Shown: one piece after another, positions 32,042 through 40,872 of the stretch
Numbering within the stretch: the stretch's first letter is position 1
How the letters are laid out: each line of letters begins with the position of its first letter
From: Nocardia coubleae NBRC 108252
Lineage (GTDB): Bacteria; Actinomycetota; Actinomycetes; Mycobacteriales; Mycobacteriaceae
Reading direction: 5' to 3'
Assembly (NCBI RefSeq): GCF_001612805.1
Contig: NZ_BDBD01000018.1
Coordinates: 1 to 64,000 of the forward strand
DNA: 64,000 nt
Notes under the pieces: generated by a model
Seen by the model: the letters and a program-made list of their open reading frames with translations, nothing else
The model's database searches: none
Told to the model about the DNA's origin: nothing
Translations under genes and position numbers: made by a program

Positions 32042-33793
32042 GTGAGCGCAGTATCTGTTTCGGAGTCCGGCGTGCGTCCCGTTCTGGCCCAGGCGGCCGA
32101 GGTCGCACTTCGTGCGCTCGTCGAGCTGGAACCCGACGGGGTCGGAGCCCATCTGGGGGTGACCGCCGAGGACGACTCGTCGGCCACCCACCGGTTCGAG
32201 GCGACCCTGCCCGGCTACCGGGGTTGGCAGTGGGCCGTCGTGGTCGCCGCGCCGCCTGGTGCCGACCACGCGACCGTCAGCGAGTCGGCCCTGCTGCCCG
32301 GCCCCGACGCCCTGATCGCCCCCGAGTTCGTCCCGTGGGAGCAGCGCGTGCGCCCCGGCGATCTCGGCCCCGGCGACCTGCTCGCCCCGCCCGCCGACGA
32401 TCCGCGCCTGGTCCCCGGTTACGTCGCCACCGGCGACCCGGCGATCGACGAGGTGGCCCGCGAGGTGGGCCTCGGCCGCACCCAGGTGCTCAGCCTCGAG
32501 GGCCGCCTCGAAGCCGCCCAGCGCTGGTACAGCGAATACGGCCCCGACACCGAGATGGCCAAGGCCGCCCCCTCCACCTGCGGCCTGTGCGGCTTCTTCC
32601 TGCCCCTGGCAGGCGCCCTGCGCGAAACCTTCGGCGTGTGCGCCAACGCGATGGGTGCCGACGGCCACGTCGTGCACGTCGAATACGGCTGCGGCGCCCA
32701 CTCCGACGTCGTCGCCCCCTCCGGCAACGGCTCCCCCCGCTACGAGGCCTTCGACGACCACGCCGTCGACTACATCGACATCACTCCGCAGGAAACGGCC
32801 GAAGCCGAAGCGGTCGACGCGGCGGCCGCCGCCCGCAAGGCCCGCGCCGAAGGCGAGCTCCCGGAATCCCCGGAAGAGGTCATCGCCGCCGAAGCCAACA
32901 CCGACCTCGCCGCTTTCGCCCCGCTCGTCGGCCTCGCGTCGGCACCGGCGACCGCCGACCCGGCCGAGGCACCGAGCAACCCTGAATCCGTCGCGGACAC
33001 AGCGGTTTCCCCTGTGGCAGCCGAACCCACCACGGAGGCGACCGAGTCGACCTCGATTGCCGCCGCCGCTGAGGTGACCGATACCGCCGACGCGGGAGTG
33101 TCGAGCGCCGCTGACGTCGTCACCGAGGCCGATGCCGCTGACCGGGCCGGCGATGCTGCGCCAACCGAGCCGGTCGCCGAGGCCGGTGTTGCCGCCCAGC
33201 CTGGCGATGCTGCTTTGCCAACGGAGCCAGTCACTCAGGCCGATGTCGCTGATACTCGCAACCAGGACGCCCAGCCTGCGGATGCCCCCGTAACCGATTC
33301 CGCTGCGGCGACCGGTACCGCCGACCGGGCCGGCGATGCTGCTGCGCCGACGGAACCGGTCACCGAGGCCGTTGTCGCTGATACTCGCAACGAGGACGTC
33401 GCCCAGCCCCAGGATGCTCCCGTAACCGATTCCGCTGCGGCCGAAGGTGTTTCGACTGATGCTGTTGTCGAAGCGACCACCGAGAATATCGAGGCGGATT
33501 CCTCGAATGGTGCCGACGCCGGTGTAGATGCTTCGGCCGACGCCGCTGCGGCGAATGTCGAATCGGATAGCGGTGCGGCGCAGGAGTCTTCGGCTGCCGG
33601 AGCTGCGCACCGACCCGAGTCGGCCGCGGCGGCGGATTCGGGTGTGGAGACTGATGACGCCGGGGTTGATTCGTCGGGAGGTGCCGACGCGGGCGCGGCG
33701 GATTCGGTCGCCGATGCTGCTTCTGCCGAGGGTGATTCCGGTGTGACGCACGTCGTGGGCGCCGGGGAGCGCGGATCGTCGGTGGGGCGCTGA
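32042..33793 (+). CDS. DUF3027 protein with long acidic alanine-rich repeat tail
   Basis: The first 260 residues match the DUF3027 family (M. tuberculosis Rv0877) and include a cysteine set, CGLCGFF...GVCANAMGADGHVVHVEYGCG, that could bind zinc. The remaining 320 residues are Ala/Asp/Glu/Thr-rich and disordered, with a unit of about 43 residues (DAA-PTEPVT-A-VADTRN-D...DAPVTDSAAA) repeated twice and partially before that. I use the GTG at 32042; an ATG at 32033 is equally possible. The stop codon overlaps the putative CTG start of the next gene. Confidence 0.82.
   Translation: MSAVSVSESGVRPVLAQAAEVALRALVELEPDGVGAHLGVTAEDDSSATHRFEATLPGYRGWQWAVVVAAPPGADHATVSESALLPGPDALIAPEFVPWEQRVRPGDLGPGDLLAPPADDPRLVPGYVATGDPAIDEVAREVGLGRTQVLSLEGRLEAAQRWYSEYGPDTEMAKAAPSTCGLCGFFLPLAGALRETFGVCANAMGADGHVVHVEYGCGAHSDVVAPSGNGSPRYEAFDDHAVDYIDITPQETAEAEAVDAAAAARKARAEGELPESPEEVIAAEANTDLAAFAPLVGLASAPATADPAEAPSNPESVADTAVSPVAAEPTTEATESTSIAAAAEVTDTADAGVSSAADVVTEADAADRAGDAAPTEPVAEAGVAAQPGDAALPTEPVTQADVADTRNQDAQPADAPVTDSAAATGTADRAGDAAAPTEPVTEAVVADTRNEDVAQPQDAPVTDSAAAEGVSTDAVVEATTENIEADSSNGADAGVDASADAAAANVESDSGAAQESSAAGAAHRPESAAAADSGVETDDAGVDSSGGADAGAADSVADAASAEGDSGVTHVVGAGERGSSVGR
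33190..33452 (+). repeat. Imperfect 129-132 bp tandem repeat in the DUF3027 gene
   Basis: GTCGCTGATACTCGCAA recurs at 33245 and 33374, and GTAACCGATTCCGCTGCGG at 33290 and 33422, giving a period of 129-132 bp (43-44 residues). A partial unit precedes the first full copy. Confidence 0.82.
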
Positions 33794-36700
33794 ACGCTGG
33801 GGCGGACCCGTTCGGTACCGCGGGGCTGCGGGCCGGAGTTCTTGCCGCGTGGCGGGATTCGCCGACGCGGTTGCGCGAGGACAGTGCCGGTGAGGCCGAT
33901 TTGGTCGCCGCGGGCTATCGGGACCGGGTGCTCACCGAGCTGGCGCAGAACGCGGCCGATGCGGCGGTGCAGGGTGGTGTGCCCGGTGAGCTGACGGTGC
34001 GGATCGTAGACCGGCGGTTGCACGTCGCCAATACCGGTGCACCGCTCAGTGTTTCGGGTGTGCACGCGCTCACGGCGCTGCGTGCCTCGGGCAAGGACGA
34101 CGGCGCACAGGTCGGCCGTTTCGGTGTCGGCTTCACCGCGGTGCGTTCCGTGGGCGACGAAGTGGAGATCCGCTCTACCACGGGTTCCATCCGTTTCTCC
34201 CTCACCGCCACCTTGAACGCCCTGCACGACAACGGCATCACCCACCCCGAAGACCTCACCCCACCGGCCCTCCGCCTGGCCTGGCCCATCCCCACCACCC
34301 CACCCTCGGGCGCCGACACCGAAGTCGTCATCCACCTCCGCGACGACATCGACCCCACCGCCCTCCTCGCCTCGATGCGCGCCGAGGCCCCCGACCTCCT
34401 CCTCGAACTGCCCGCCCTCCACCGAATCCGCATAGCCGACAGCGAATTCACCAGCGTCACAACCCTCCTCGACCGCCCCGCCCCGCCACACGGCAGCGCG
34501 AACGCCACACGGGGCGAGGCTGCCCACGTCGATACGGCCCCACGCCCTCACACGGAGCCGGGCAGCGAGATCTCGATTGCCGCGCCGACGTCCGAAGGGG
34601 GCGCGGACATTGCCCATGCTCCTGGACTCGACACGAAGACCCATGTGGGCCCGCCGGTGGGCGCCCTCACCAAGCTGACCATCACCGGCCCCGACGGCAC
34701 CCAACACTGGCGGCAGTACCGCACCGCCCGTGCGCGCTGGCTGCTCCCGCTGGTCAACGGTCGCCCGGTCCCCGCCGCACCGGATGTCCTGCGGGCGCCA
34801 ACTCGTTCGGACGAGGAACTGTCCCTCCCGGCGATCCTCGTAGCCGACATCGCCATGCAACCCGACCGCCGCAGGCTCCTTCCCGGCGCTCGCCTGCACG
34901 AAATCGCCTCGGGGTATGCCGATTTTGCCCTCGCCTTACCGCCGAAGGACCGCCTCGTCCTCGTCCCCACCCCCGCGTTCGCCCGCAGCGAGGCCGACGC
35001 CCTCCTCCGCGAAGCGATCATCACCGAACTCCGCACGAACCCGTGGCTCCCGGTCTGCCCGACCCGCGACCGCTCAGACCACGAATTCGATCGGAACCAA
35101 GCGGAATTCCATCCCCTCACCGGAACGAATTTCGAGTCCACTGATCGCCACGACTCAACCGTCGGAGTCGACCAGGACGCCTTCGGCAAGGACATGGTCA
35201 CCGCCGAGGTATCCGCCCTCGACAACTCGTCCGTCGGCACCGTGCAGCACCCCGGCACCTTCGAGCGGGCCGAACCCACCCGCTCGGCAAGTGTCGAAAT
35301 CCCCACTCGCGCCTCCGTATTCCCTGACTTGACGCCGGAACTGGCCGCAATCCTCGCCGACCTCACCGGCCCCCTGGTCATCCCGGAACTCTCGACCCGC
35401 TCCGCTCAGGAAAAGCTGACAGTCCTCGACGTCCACCGCCTGTCATCGGCAGCCCTGGCCGACCTCACCACCGGCCTCGAACGAGACCCGCACTGGTGGC
35501 GCACCTTCTACTCCACGCTGGAACCCTTCGTCACCGATTCGAGGACAGCCGAGGAGTTCGGTGCCCTGGCCGTCCCCCTGGCCGACGGCCGCCTCGTCAC
35601 CGGTCCGCGCACCGTCGTCCTCGACGATCAGCTCACCGTCGCCGTCCCGGTCCACTGGGCCCGTCTGGTACACCCGGACGCCACCCACCCGCTGCTGGCC
35701 CGCCTCGGCGCCCGCAGCGCCTCGGCCACCGACCTGCTCACCGATCCCGGCTTGCGTGACCTCCTCGAACACGACCCGGCCGACCCGGACACGGTCACCG
35801 CGGTCCTGCATCTGGCCCAGTTCGTGAGCGCCGACGAACTCCCCGACTGGCTCGGCCTGCTCGAATTGCCCGACGACACAGGAGAACTGCGTCCGGCCGA
35901 CGAACTCCTCCTCCCCGGCGCACCGCTGGCCGAGGTGCTGGTCGACGACTCACCCTTCGGTACGGTCGCCGAATCGACGGTCGCCGAGTTCGGCGAACAG
36001 GCCTTGCGCGCGATCGGTGTGGGTTGGGATTTCGCCGTCCTCACCGACCCCGACCCGCTCGGCCCCGACCATGACCTGGACGACGAATCAGCCTGGTGGA
36101 ACAGCCTTCCCGAAGACCCACGCGAACTCGTGGCCGTCCGCGACCTCGACCTGGTCGACGACACCCGCTGGCCGCAGGCCCTGCGCACCCTGCTCGCGGA
36201 ACCACGCACCCGCGCCCTCCTCGCTGACCGCGACGGTTACACCACCTGGTGGCTGCACCGCCACGCCCACATCGACGGCATCCCCCTCGGCCGCTACCGC
36301 CACCCGGACGACACCGAATTCGCCGGTCTGCTCCCACCTTTCACAGCAGCCGACCCCGACGCCCTACGTCAGGTCCTCGTCCGTCCCGACGTGATGACCC
36401 CCGAGCTGGCTGAGGAACTCCTCGACGCCCTCGCCGACCCGTCGAAAACCCCGACTCCCGAAACGGTTTCGCGCACTCATGCCCGGCTGGCGGCCGCCGT
36501 CGCGTCCGGCGCGCTCGAGCCACGCGAACTCGACCTCCCCGAGCAGGTCAGGACGCTGGCGGGAACAGTGGTCGACGCCGAGACCGCCATGGTCCTCGAC
36601 CGGCCCTGCTTCGGCCTCGTCATCCCGGCCGAGCGCCTGGTGGTAGGCGACCCGGAACATGCCGAGGCCCTCGCCACCCTGCTCGACCTGCCGCTGGTGT

Positions 36701-36927
36701 CCGACCAGGTGAGCGCCGAGGTGCTCGGTGCGGGCAGGCAGAGCACCTGGGCCACGGAACCGCTCGGCGTGGTGCTGCGGCAGCTGTGGTCACCGCCGCA
36801 CACCACCGGCGCGCTCGTGCTGCACGAAGTCCTCGAGGTATTTCTGCGCGGCGAGTTCTCGGGCACGGTCCGCGTGCCGTGGTGGGACGCCGACGGCACC
36901 GTGCACGTGCAGGTGCCGCGCGGTTAG
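33790..36927 (+). CDS. Sacsin/HSP90-like GHKL ATPase domain protein
   Basis: This protein of about 1045 residues begins with a GHKL/HSP90-type ATP-binding domain: N box ELAQNAADA (Asn54, Asp57), a diverged G1 box (VANTGAPL) and G2 box GRFGVGF (109-115). The remainder lacks known HSP90 middle-domain motifs. It resembles actinobacterial proteins annotated as sacsin N-terminal ATP-binding-like. No ATG or GTG is available between the upstream in-frame stop (33733) and the conserved region. The best start is CTG at 33790, overlapping the DUF3027 stop as CTGA; TTG at 33871 would remove conserved N-terminal residues. It ends 4 nt inside the convergent TetR gene. Confidence 0.82.
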   Translation: MNAGADPFGTAGLRAGVLAAWRDSPTRLREDSAGEADLVAAGYRDRVLTELAQNAADAAVQGGVPGELTVRIVDRRLHVANTGAPLSVSGVHALTALRASGKDDGAQVGRFGVGFTAVRSVGDEVEIRSTTGSIRFSLTATLNALHDNGITHPEDLTPPALRLAWPIPTTPPSGADTEVVIHLRDDIDPTALLASMRAEAPDLLLELPALHRIRIADSEFTSVTTLLDRPAPPHGSANATRGEAAHVDTAPRPHTEPGSEISIAAPTSEGGADIAHAPGLDTKTHVGPPVGALTKLTITGPDGTQHWRQYRTARARWLLPLVNGRPVPAAPDVLRAPTRSDEELSLPAILVADIAMQPDRRRLLPGARLHEIASGYADFALALPPKDRLVLVPTPAFARSEADALLREAIITELRTNPWLPVCPTRDRSDHEFDRNQAEFHPLTGTNFESTDRHDSTVGVDQDAFGKDMVTAEVSALDNSSVGTVQHPGTFERAEPTRSASVEIPTRASVFPDLTPELAAILADLTGPLVIPELSTRSAQEKLTVLDVHRLSSAALADLTTGLERDPHWWRTFYSTLEPFVTDSRTAEEFGALAVPLADGRLVTGPRTVVLDDQLTVAVPVHWARLVHPDATHPLLARLGARSASATDLLTDPGLRDLLEHDPADPDTVTAVLHLAQFVSADELPDWLGLLELPDDTGELRPADELLLPGAPLAEVLVDDSPFGTVAESTVAEFGEQALRAIGVGWDFAVLTDPDPLGPDHDLDDESAWWNSLPEDPRELVAVRDLDLVDDTRWPQALRTLLAEPRTRALLADRDGYTTWWLHRHAHIDGIPLGRYRHPDDTEFAGLLPPFTAADPDALRQVLVRPDVMTPELAEELLDALADPSKTPTPETVSRTHARLAAAVASGALEPRELDLPEQVRTLAGTVVDAETAMVLDRPCFGLVIPAERLVVGDPEHAEALATLLDLPLVSDQVSAEVLGAGRQSTWATEPLGVVLRQLWSPPHTTGALVLHEVLEVFLRGEFSGTVRVPWWDADGTVHVQVPRG

Positions 36928-37550
36928 TTCGCGTGCGCGGTGACCATCTCGGCGAGCAGGTCGAGCTGGGCCTGCACCGCGTCGCTGTCGTCGTCGACGA
37001 GCCAGCGCAGCACGATGCCGTCGATGACGCTGAGGATGAAGCGGCTCAGCTGGGGCAGCGGGATGTTCCAGTCGCAGCCGGTGGCGTCGCGGCAGTGGTC
37101 CATCACGTCGGCGACGGTGCTGTCGTTGAACTTGTACTGCTCGCGGGCGATGGCGAGTTTGGCCGGCGTCGACTCACCCTCGCGCAGCGCGTAGGTGGTG
37201 GTCTCGTAGGTGAGCAGCTGACGTTCCGGCGTGGCCTCGATGTTGCGCCACATCAGTTCCAGCCCCTGGCGAACCAATTTGTGAAGCGCTTCTTTTCCTG
37301 TTCCGGTATCGGCCCAGACAGTTTCATCCGCATCGACGGAATCGCGTAATTCCATCGAGAGCGCTTTGACCAGCTCGGTCATCAGCGCGTCCTTGTTTTC
37401 GAAACAGTAATGCACCACACCGAGCGAGACGCCCGCCGCTTGGGCGACATCGCGTGTGGTCACGCCCGCCACGCCCTTTTTCTCGGCGAGACCGATCGCT
37501 GCCTCTATCAGGTGGGCTCGTCGTTCTTCGACGCTCAATCGGGAGGACAC
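36924..37550 (-). CDS. TetR family transcriptional regulator
   Basis: This 208-residue regulator has an N-terminal TetR helix-turn-helix (residues 12-58: AAIGLAEKKGVAGVTTRDVAQAAGVSLGVVHYCFENKDAL) and a ligand-binding C-terminal domain of the TetR_C_6/BetI type. It is divergent from the ceramidase gene, with a 119-bp shared promoter region holding an AATTCG-N11-CGAATT dyad (37585-37607), so it may control itself and the ceramidase. The effector is unknown. Confidence 0.87.
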   Translation of the reverse strand: MSSRLSVEERRAHLIEAAIGLAEKKGVAGVTTRDVAQAAGVSLGVVHYCFENKDALMTELVKALSMELRDSVDADETVWADTGTGKEALHKLVRQGLELMWRNIEATPERQLLTYETTTYALREGESTPAKLAIAREQYKFNDSTVADVMDHCRDATGCDWNIPLPQLSRFILSVIDGIVLRWLVDDDSDAVQAQLDLLAEMVTAHAN

Positions 37551-37584
37551 CTGTGCGAGTTAAGCGCTCACGTCGCGAACAGTC

Positions 37585-37607
37585 AATTCGCCGAACCGCG
37601 CCGAATT
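37585..37607. promoter_or_regulatory. Possible TetR operator between regulator and ceramidase genes
   Basis: AATTCG (37585-37590) and CGAATT (37602-37607) form an inverted repeat with an 11-bp spacer in the divergent promoter region. A TATGGT -10-like hexamer (37628-37633) lies toward the ceramidase gene. Position rather than sequence is the main argument. Confidence 0.35.
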
Positions 37608-37669
37608 CCTGGACAGGCGACCAGTTGTATGGTTGTCTGCGTCACATCACCCGTGAAGGAGCTGTTCGG

Positions 37670-39703
37670 ATGCCTGTGAACCGTCGTACCGTGCTGGCCG
37701 CCTCGACGCTGGGGGTACCCCTCGTCGCGGCCATGGGAGCTCACGGAGCGTCGCAGGCGCACGCCGAATCCGCGCGCGGTGGATTCGAATTCGGGCTCGG
37801 TATCGCCGATCTCACGGGCCCCGCCGCGGAATGCGGCATGATGGGCTACTCACAACTCGAACAGACGACCGCGGGAATTCATCTGCGGCCGCGAGCGCGC
37901 GCGTTCGTGATCGAATCGGGTGGAAATCGGGTCGCGTTCGTCGCGGTGGAGAACGGTGCGTTGTTCCAGTCCGTGCACCGGGGTGTACTGCTCGCGCTGG
38001 CGCGCCGATTCGGTGATCGGTATACCGAACGAAATGTCGTCCTCACTTCGACTCACACGCATTCCAGTTGTGGCGGTTCCGCGCACGATTACGCCTATAC
38101 GCTCGCGACGCTCGGATTTCAGCAACAGGTCTACGACACCGAAGTCGACGGCATCGTCGAGGCGATCGCCGCCGCCGACGCCGACCTCGCGCCGGGCACG
38201 GTGGCGCTCGGCCGCGCCGAATTGCGCGACGCGAGCGTGAATCGTTCGCGGGTGGCCTTCGACCGCAATCCGGTGGAAGACCGCGCGGCTTTCCCGGACG
38301 CGATCGATCCGGCGGTCACCACCCTCGTCTTCCGTCGTGGCGCGAAGGAGGTCGGCGCGCTCACCTGGTTCGCCACCCACAACACATCGATGACCAACAA
38401 GAACCGGCTCATCAGCTCCGACAACAAGGGCTACGCCAGCTACGCCGCCGAGCACCTGGAGCACGGCGTGCGCCATCTCGACGGCGATCCGTCGTATCTG
38501 GCCGCGTTCGTGCAGACCAACGCCGGTGACATGTCCCCGAACCTCGCGCTCGCACCGGGCGTCGGCCCGACCGACGACGAGTTCGACAACACCCGGATCA
38601 TCGGCGAACGCCAGTACGCCGCCTCGCGAGTCGCCGCCGACCAGGCGGCACCGATGACGAGCGCGATCGATGCGCTGCTGTGCTACGTCGATCTCGCGGC
38701 CGTGACGGTCGAGGGCCGCTTCACCCCCGACGGCGCACCACACCGCACCGCACCGGCCGCCGCGGGCCTCTCGCTGGCGGCGGGCAGCGTGGAGGACGGC
38801 CCCGGCCTGCCCGGCGGACCCATTCCCGAGGGTGTACGTAACCCGCTGGTGGACTTTCTCGGCGGAATCGACCATCCCCACCCGGCGTGGCTTGCCGACG
38901 CGCAGGCGCCCAAGGCGATCTTCGCTCCACTCGGGTTGATGCCGCCGGTGCCGTGGGTACCGAATGTGGTTCCGCTTCAGCTGATCCGGCTCGGCGACCT
39001 CTACGTGGCCGCCGCCGGAGCCGAGTTCACCATCGTCGCCGGCTTGCGGGTGCGGCGAGCGGTCGCGCAGGCGCTCGGCGTCGGCGTGGAACAGGTGCTG
39101 TTGCAGGGCTATTCGAATGCCTACCACCAATACGTCACCACACCGGAGGAGTACGACGCGCAACAGTACGAAGGCGCGTCGACACTGTTCGGTCGCTACA
39201 CGTTGTGCGCGTATGTGCAGGAATTCACCAGGCTGGCAGAGGCTTTCGCGGCGGGCGCGGTCCCGGGGCGCGGCCCCGCACCGCGCGACGTCTCCGCCTT
39301 GCAGCCGAATCTCGCCGCCGCGCCTGGCCCGGACGCGACACCGTCCGGCCGAAATTTCGGTGATGTCGTGCGTCAGCCCGGGCGCACCGCTCGCGGCAGC
39401 CGGGTGGAGGCCGAATTCGTCTCGGCCCATCCGAAACACAATCCGCGTCGCGGCGGCACCTTCCTCGAGGTGCAGCGCCGAACCGGGAACGGCTGGCTCC
39501 GGGTGGCCAACGAGGGGGAGTGGGATGTGCGATTCCACTGGCGGAAACAGGACGCGGCGGTCTCGATCGCCCGTTTCGTCTGGGACATCCCGGCCGACGC
39601 GGAACCCGGAACGCACCGGTTCGTGCACTTCGCCGACGCGCTCGGCGCCGACGGCGTGCTGCGCCCGTTCACCGGGACCAGCGACGAGTTCGAGGTCGTC
39701 TAG
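37670..39703 (+). CDS. Secreted neutral/alkaline ceramidase
   Basis: This 677-residue enzyme would hydrolyse ceramide to sphingosine and fatty acid outside the cell. It has a twin-arginine-like signal (NRRTVLAASTLG...), zinc ligands in THTHSS (His129, His131) and WFATHNTSM (His237), the nucleophile Ser289 in NAGDMSPNL, and later AGAEFTIVAG and GYSNAYHQYVTTPEEYDAQQYEG blocks that supply the Glu and Tyr ligands in the Pseudomonas enzyme. M. tuberculosis Rv0669c is a homologue. GAAGGA lies 9 nt before the ATG. A host-lipid role is plausible for a Nocardia but inferred. Confidence 0.92.
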   Translation: MPVNRRTVLAASTLGVPLVAAMGAHGASQAHAESARGGFEFGLGIADLTGPAAECGMMGYSQLEQTTAGIHLRPRARAFVIESGGNRVAFVAVENGALFQSVHRGVLLALARRFGDRYTERNVVLTSTHTHSSCGGSAHDYAYTLATLGFQQQVYDTEVDGIVEAIAAADADLAPGTVALGRAELRDASVNRSRVAFDRNPVEDRAAFPDAIDPAVTTLVFRRGAKEVGALTWFATHNTSMTNKNRLISSDNKGYASYAAEHLEHGVRHLDGDPSYLAAFVQTNAGDMSPNLALAPGVGPTDDEFDNTRIIGERQYAASRVAADQAAPMTSAIDALLCYVDLAAVTVEGRFTPDGAPHRTAPAAAGLSLAAGSVEDGPGLPGGPIPEGVRNPLVDFLGGIDHPHPAWLADAQAPKAIFAPLGLMPPVPWVPNVVPLQLIRLGDLYVAAAGAEFTIVAGLRVRRAVAQALGVGVEQVLLQGYSNAYHQYVTTPEEYDAQQYEGASTLFGRYTLCAYVQEFTRLAEAFAAGAVPGRGPAPRDVSALQPNLAAAPGPDATPSGRNFGDVVRQPGRTARGSRVEAEFVSAHPKHNPRRGGTFLEVQRRTGNGWLRVANEGEWDVRFHWRKQDAAVSIARFVWDIPADAEPGTHRFVHFADALGADGVLRPFTGTSDEFEVV

Positions 39704-39960
39704 TCCTCGGTGAGACCCACCTGGGCGCCCTTGTCGCCGCGCAGGGCCGACCGCCGCTGCGCCAGCCAGATCGACGAGCCGAGCACGCCGACGAACAGGC
39801 CCATCAGGCACACCGGCCGGGCATCGGCCCAGGCAGGGACCACGAAAGCCAGCACGGTCGCCACCGCCCAGGCGGCGAAACCGATCAGCACCACCGGGCG
39901 CGGATCGACCAGGCTTCGCGGCAGGTGCGGCATCTCGCGGCTGACGGGTCCGGCATCCAT
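39700..39960 (-). CDS. DUF2530-like membrane protein (Rv0879c-like)
   Basis: This protein of about 86 residues has two hydrophobic segments (VVLIGFAAWAVATVLAFVVPAW and VCLMGLFVGVLGSSIWLAQR) and no other motif. It corresponds in size and position to M. tuberculosis Rv0879c. An alternative start two codons upstream (39966) exists. Its last 4 nt overlap the ceramidase stop codon on the other strand. Confidence 0.78.
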   Translation of the reverse strand: MDAGPVSREMPHLPRSLVDPRPVVLIGFAAWAVATVLAFVVPAWADARPVCLMGLFVGVLGSSIWLAQRRSALRGDKGAQVGLTED

Positions 39961-40022
39961 ACCCAAACAGTAGCGCCCTGAAACCCATCAGGGGGCACAG
40001 CCGTACCGTAGAGTTCTGCACT

Positions 40023-40460
40023 GTGACAGTGCCATCCGACGTCCGTGCCCTCGCCGGTGATCTCTCGCTGGCGGTTGTGCGGCTCACGAGACACCTGCGC
40101 GGCCGCCGTGCCGAAGCGCAGATCTCGCTCACCCAGCTGTCGGCCCTGGCCACCCTCGCACGCGACGGCGCGATGACGCCCGGCAATCTCGCGGGCAAGG
40201 AGCGCGTGCAGCCGCCGTCGATGACCCGCGTGATCGCCTCCCTCGCCGACCTCGAGTTGGTCCAGCGCAGACCGCATCCCACCGACGGACGCCAGATCAT
40301 CGTGTCGCTGTCACCGGCCGGCCGGGCGCTGGTCGCCGACGAGACGCACGCGCGCGAGGCCTGGATGACCGAGCAGCTGTCCAACCTCAGCCCGGAACAG
40401 CTCGCGGTGCTCGATCAGGCCGTGGCGATCATGAACCAGATCATCGCGGGTTCGGAGTAG
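40023..40460 (+). CDS. MarR family transcriptional regulator (Rv0880-like)
   Basis: This 145-residue regulator has the winged helix-turn-helix of the MarR family (LTQLSALATLARDGAMTPGNLAGKERVQPPSMTRVIASLADLELVQRRPHPTDGRQ, wing at DGRQ). It matches M. tuberculosis Rv0880 in position. It starts with GTG 62 bp from the divergent DUF2530 gene, so either gene could be its target. No cysteine pair suggestive of redox sensing is present. Confidence 0.87.
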   Translation: MTVPSDVRALAGDLSLAVVRLTRHLRGRRAEAQISLTQLSALATLARDGAMTPGNLAGKERVQPPSMTRVIASLADLELVQRRPHPTDGRQIIVSLSPAGRALVADETHAREAWMTEQLSNLSPEQLAVLDQAVAIMNQIIAGSE

Positions 40461-40847
40461 TCAGCCCTGCTGCGGTACCACCTCGTGGCCGAGCGGGAAC
40501 AGCGACAGCGGAACCAGTTTGAGATTGGCCCAGGCGAACGGCAGCCCGATGATCGTCACCGCCAGCGCCACACTGGTGAACACGTGGCCGAGCGCCAGCC
40601 ACCAGCCGGCGAAGACGAACCAGATGATGTTGCCGAGCAGCGATCCCGCCCCGGCACTCGGTTTGTCGACGACCGTGCGCCCGAACGGCCACAGCACGTA
40701 ACCGGCCAGCCGCAACGACGCGATGCCGAACGGGATCGTGACGATCAGGACGAAGCAGATCAGCGCCGCGAACAGGTAGCCGACTGCCATCCAGAACCCG
40801 CAGAGCACCACCCACAGAATGTTCAAGATCAACTGAACCAGCTTCAT
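40461..40847 (-). CDS. YccF domain membrane protein
   Basis: This 128-residue protein has two copies of the YccF domain, each with a hydrophobic hairpin (NILWVVLCGFWMAVGYLFAAL...TIPFGIASLRLAGYVLWPFG and GNIIWFVFAGWWLALGHVFTSV...GLPFAWANLKLVPLSLFPLG). YccF proteins are inner-membrane proteins of unknown function. It abuts the MarR gene tail to tail with no gap, and is 25 bp divergent from the RNA methyltransferase gene. Confidence 0.9.
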   Translation of the reverse strand: MKLVQLILNILWVVLCGFWMAVGYLFAALICFVLIVTIPFGIASLRLAGYVLWPFGRTVVDKPSAGAGSLLGNIIWFVFAGWWLALGHVFTSVALAVTIIGLPFAWANLKLVPLSLFPLGHEVVPQQG

Positions 40848-40872
40848 GCTTCCAGCATGCCAGGATGATCCG

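Noticed and set aside
37850..40384. 844-codon minus-strand open frame across the ceramidase and MarR genes
   Set aside because: It spans several well-supported genes in antisense and contains no coherent protein motif.
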